Shown here in pieces: positions 6,549 to 7,596 of a DNA stretch of 7,596 nt; positions within the stretch are counted from its first letter, which is position 1; each line of letters begins with the position of its first letter. The DNA lies in the NCBI GenBank assembly GCA_913047775.1, contig CAJWUE010000070.1, positions 1 to 7,596 of the forward strand, given 5' to 3'. The notes beneath the pieces were generated by a model. The model ran no database searches and was not told the origin of the DNA. It saw only the letters and a program-made list of their open reading frames with translations. A program made the position numbers and the translations under genes. The stretch comes from GCA-002731945 sp913047775 (lineage in GTDB: Bacteria > Pseudomonadota > Alphaproteobacteria > MED-G09).

Positions 6549-7596
6549 ATGAAAAGAACTTCGATATCAATCTTTGGAGCGACGGGCTCTGTCGGAAAGA
6601 CGGCCCTTAAGATAATTCGTGAAAATAAAGATAAATTTAAAATCAACGTCTTGACTTCCAATACTAATGTTGGAGAATTAATAGATTTGGTAAAAGAATT
6701 TAATCCTTTTGCTGTAGCCATAGCGGATGAAAGTAAGATTGAAATTCTTAAAGAAGAGAGCGCCAGAAATGATTTAATTTATTTTTCAGGTCAAGAAGGA
6801 GTCATAGAATCTGCAAGTATAAATTCGGATATCACTATTGCAGCTATAGTGGGATTGGCTGGACTAAAGCCCATGCTCGAGTCAGTTAAGCATGGTGGCA
6901 AACTTTGCGTCGCCAACAAAGAGTCAATAGTTGCTGCAGGAGAGATAATATATAGAGAATGTAAAAAGTACGGCACAAGAATTATTCCTTTGGATAGTGA
7001 ACACAATGCAATTTTTCAAATTTTAGAGGGCAATAAAGATTTAGAAATAAGAAAAATCTATTTAACTGCTTCTGGTGGGCCATTTTATAACTTCTCTGAG
7101 GATGATTTAAGAAAAGTCAAACCAGAAGACGCAATAAAGAATCCAAATTGGAGCATGGGAAGGAAAATATCTGTAGACTCCGCAACATTGATGAATAAAG
7201 GTCTTGAAATTATTGAGGCAAAACATTTGTTTAAAACCAATGAAGATCGGATAAAAGTCCTTATTCATCGACAATCTATAGCTCACGGGATAGTAGCCTT
7301 TAACAACAATGCATTAATAGGATCCTTTGGTAAGCCTGACATGATCTATCCTGTTAGACATGCGCTTTTTTGGCCTAAAGGTCAATTAGACCAACAGGAA
7401 TCTATAGATATTAATATTTTAAATGATTTATCTTTCATTGAAATTGACGAAAATAATTTTATCTCGCTCAAACTGGCTAGGACATCTATTAAGGAAGGAA
7501 GTGTTTATCCAATTATTTTAAATGCTTCAAATGAAGTGGCAGTTAGAAGTTTTTTGGAAGAAAGGATAAGTTTTTTAGACATTTTGGTTGTAGTTC
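6549..7596 (+). CDS. dxr: 1-deoxy-D-xylulose 5-phosphate reductoisomerase (3' truncated by window)
   Basis: Second enzyme of the MEP pathway: it rearranges and reduces DXP to MEP with NADPH and a divalent metal, supplying isoprenoids to UppS. The frame is open from ATG 6549 to the window end (349 codons of a usual 390-400). Motifs: GATGSVG (10-16, NADPH binding), ANKES (near 121), LDSEHNAIFQ with metal ligands Asp149 and Glu151, TASGGPF with Ser175, NWSMGRKISVDSATLMNKGLE (200-220) with Trp201, Met203, Ser211, Asn216, Lys217 and Glu220, and NASNEVAV near the end. Aligned to E. coli with a constant offset of 11, residue 198 is Asn where E. coli has His209. HPQSxIH reads HRQSIAH (240-246), keeping the His equivalent to H257. 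Its start lies 4 nt after cdsA with no obvious Shine-Dalgarno. Confidence 0.94.
   Translation, partial: MKRTSISIFGATGSVGKTALKIIRENKDKFKINVLTSNTNVGELIDLVKEFNPFAVAIADESKIEILKEESARNDLIYFSGQEGVIESASINSDITIAAIVGLAGLKPMLESVKHGGKLCVANKESIVAAGEIIYRECKKYGTRIIPLDSEHNAIFQILEGNKDLEIRKIYLTASGGPFYNFSEDDLRKVKPEDAIKNPNWSMGRKISVDSATLMNKGLEIIEAKHLFKTNEDRIKVLIHRQSIAHGIVAFNNNALIGSFGKPDMIYPVRHALFWPKGQLDQQESIDINILNDLSFIEIDENNFISLKLARTSIKEGSVYPIILNASNEVAVRSFLEERISFLDILVVV

Noticed and set aside
6494..7006. Two minus-strand open frames opposite the cdsA end and dxr, and one opposite uppS (5165-5371)
   Set aside because: All lie over strongly conserved coding sequence on the + strand and show no family features.
1..7596. 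Mobile elements, CRISPR arrays, tRNA genes, phage or defence cassette
   Set aside because: Coding sequence is near continuous in conserved order, with no direct or inverted terminal repeats, spaced repeats or tRNA-like cloverleaf seen by eye.

Overview
The window reads as a stretch of an AT-rich, compact alphaproteobacterial chromosome. Eight genes all lie on the + strand in the order dnaE (3' part), rpsB, tsf, pyrH, frr, uppS, cdsA, dxr (5' part). This is the conserved translation/envelope cluster familiar from Alphaproteobacteria, where dnaE often precedes rpsB. The DnaE fragment has alphaproteobacterial hallmarks: the YRPGPMDNIP block and a C-terminal domain ending GVSKIEEI. Low GC (roughly one third by eye), very short intergenic gaps and Lys/Asn/Ile-rich proteins suggest a streamlined, probably marine or host-restricted lineage. 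That ecological guess is inference.

Region by region: positions 1-1625 hold the C-terminal half of replicative polymerase DnaE, cut by the window start. Positions 1626-1754 are the only substantial non-coding gap with visible structure. It holds a plausible promoter, then two helices that interlock as an H-type pseudoknot, then a strong Shine-Dalgarno and a TTG start for rpsB. Positions 1755-3617 encode ribosomal protein S2 (with a long charged tail) and EF-Ts. After a 76-nt AT-rich gap, pyrH, frr, uppS, cdsA and dxr follow with gaps of 10, 7, -1 and 4 nt, so they are very likely co-transcribed. dxr runs off the window end.

Functionally the cluster joins protein synthesis (S2, EF-Ts, ribosome recycling factor), UMP phosphorylation (PyrH), and lipid precursors. 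Dxr feeds the MEP isoprenoid pathway, UppS turns isoprenoids into undecaprenyl diphosphate for cell-wall carriers, and CdsA makes CDP-diacylglycerol for phospholipids.

No mobile element, CRISPR array, tRNA, rRNA or foreign cassette is visible. The most notable signals are the rpsB leader pseudoknot, which looks like an S2 autoregulation element, and several substitutions at normally conserved active-site positions in Dxr, UppS and CdsA.
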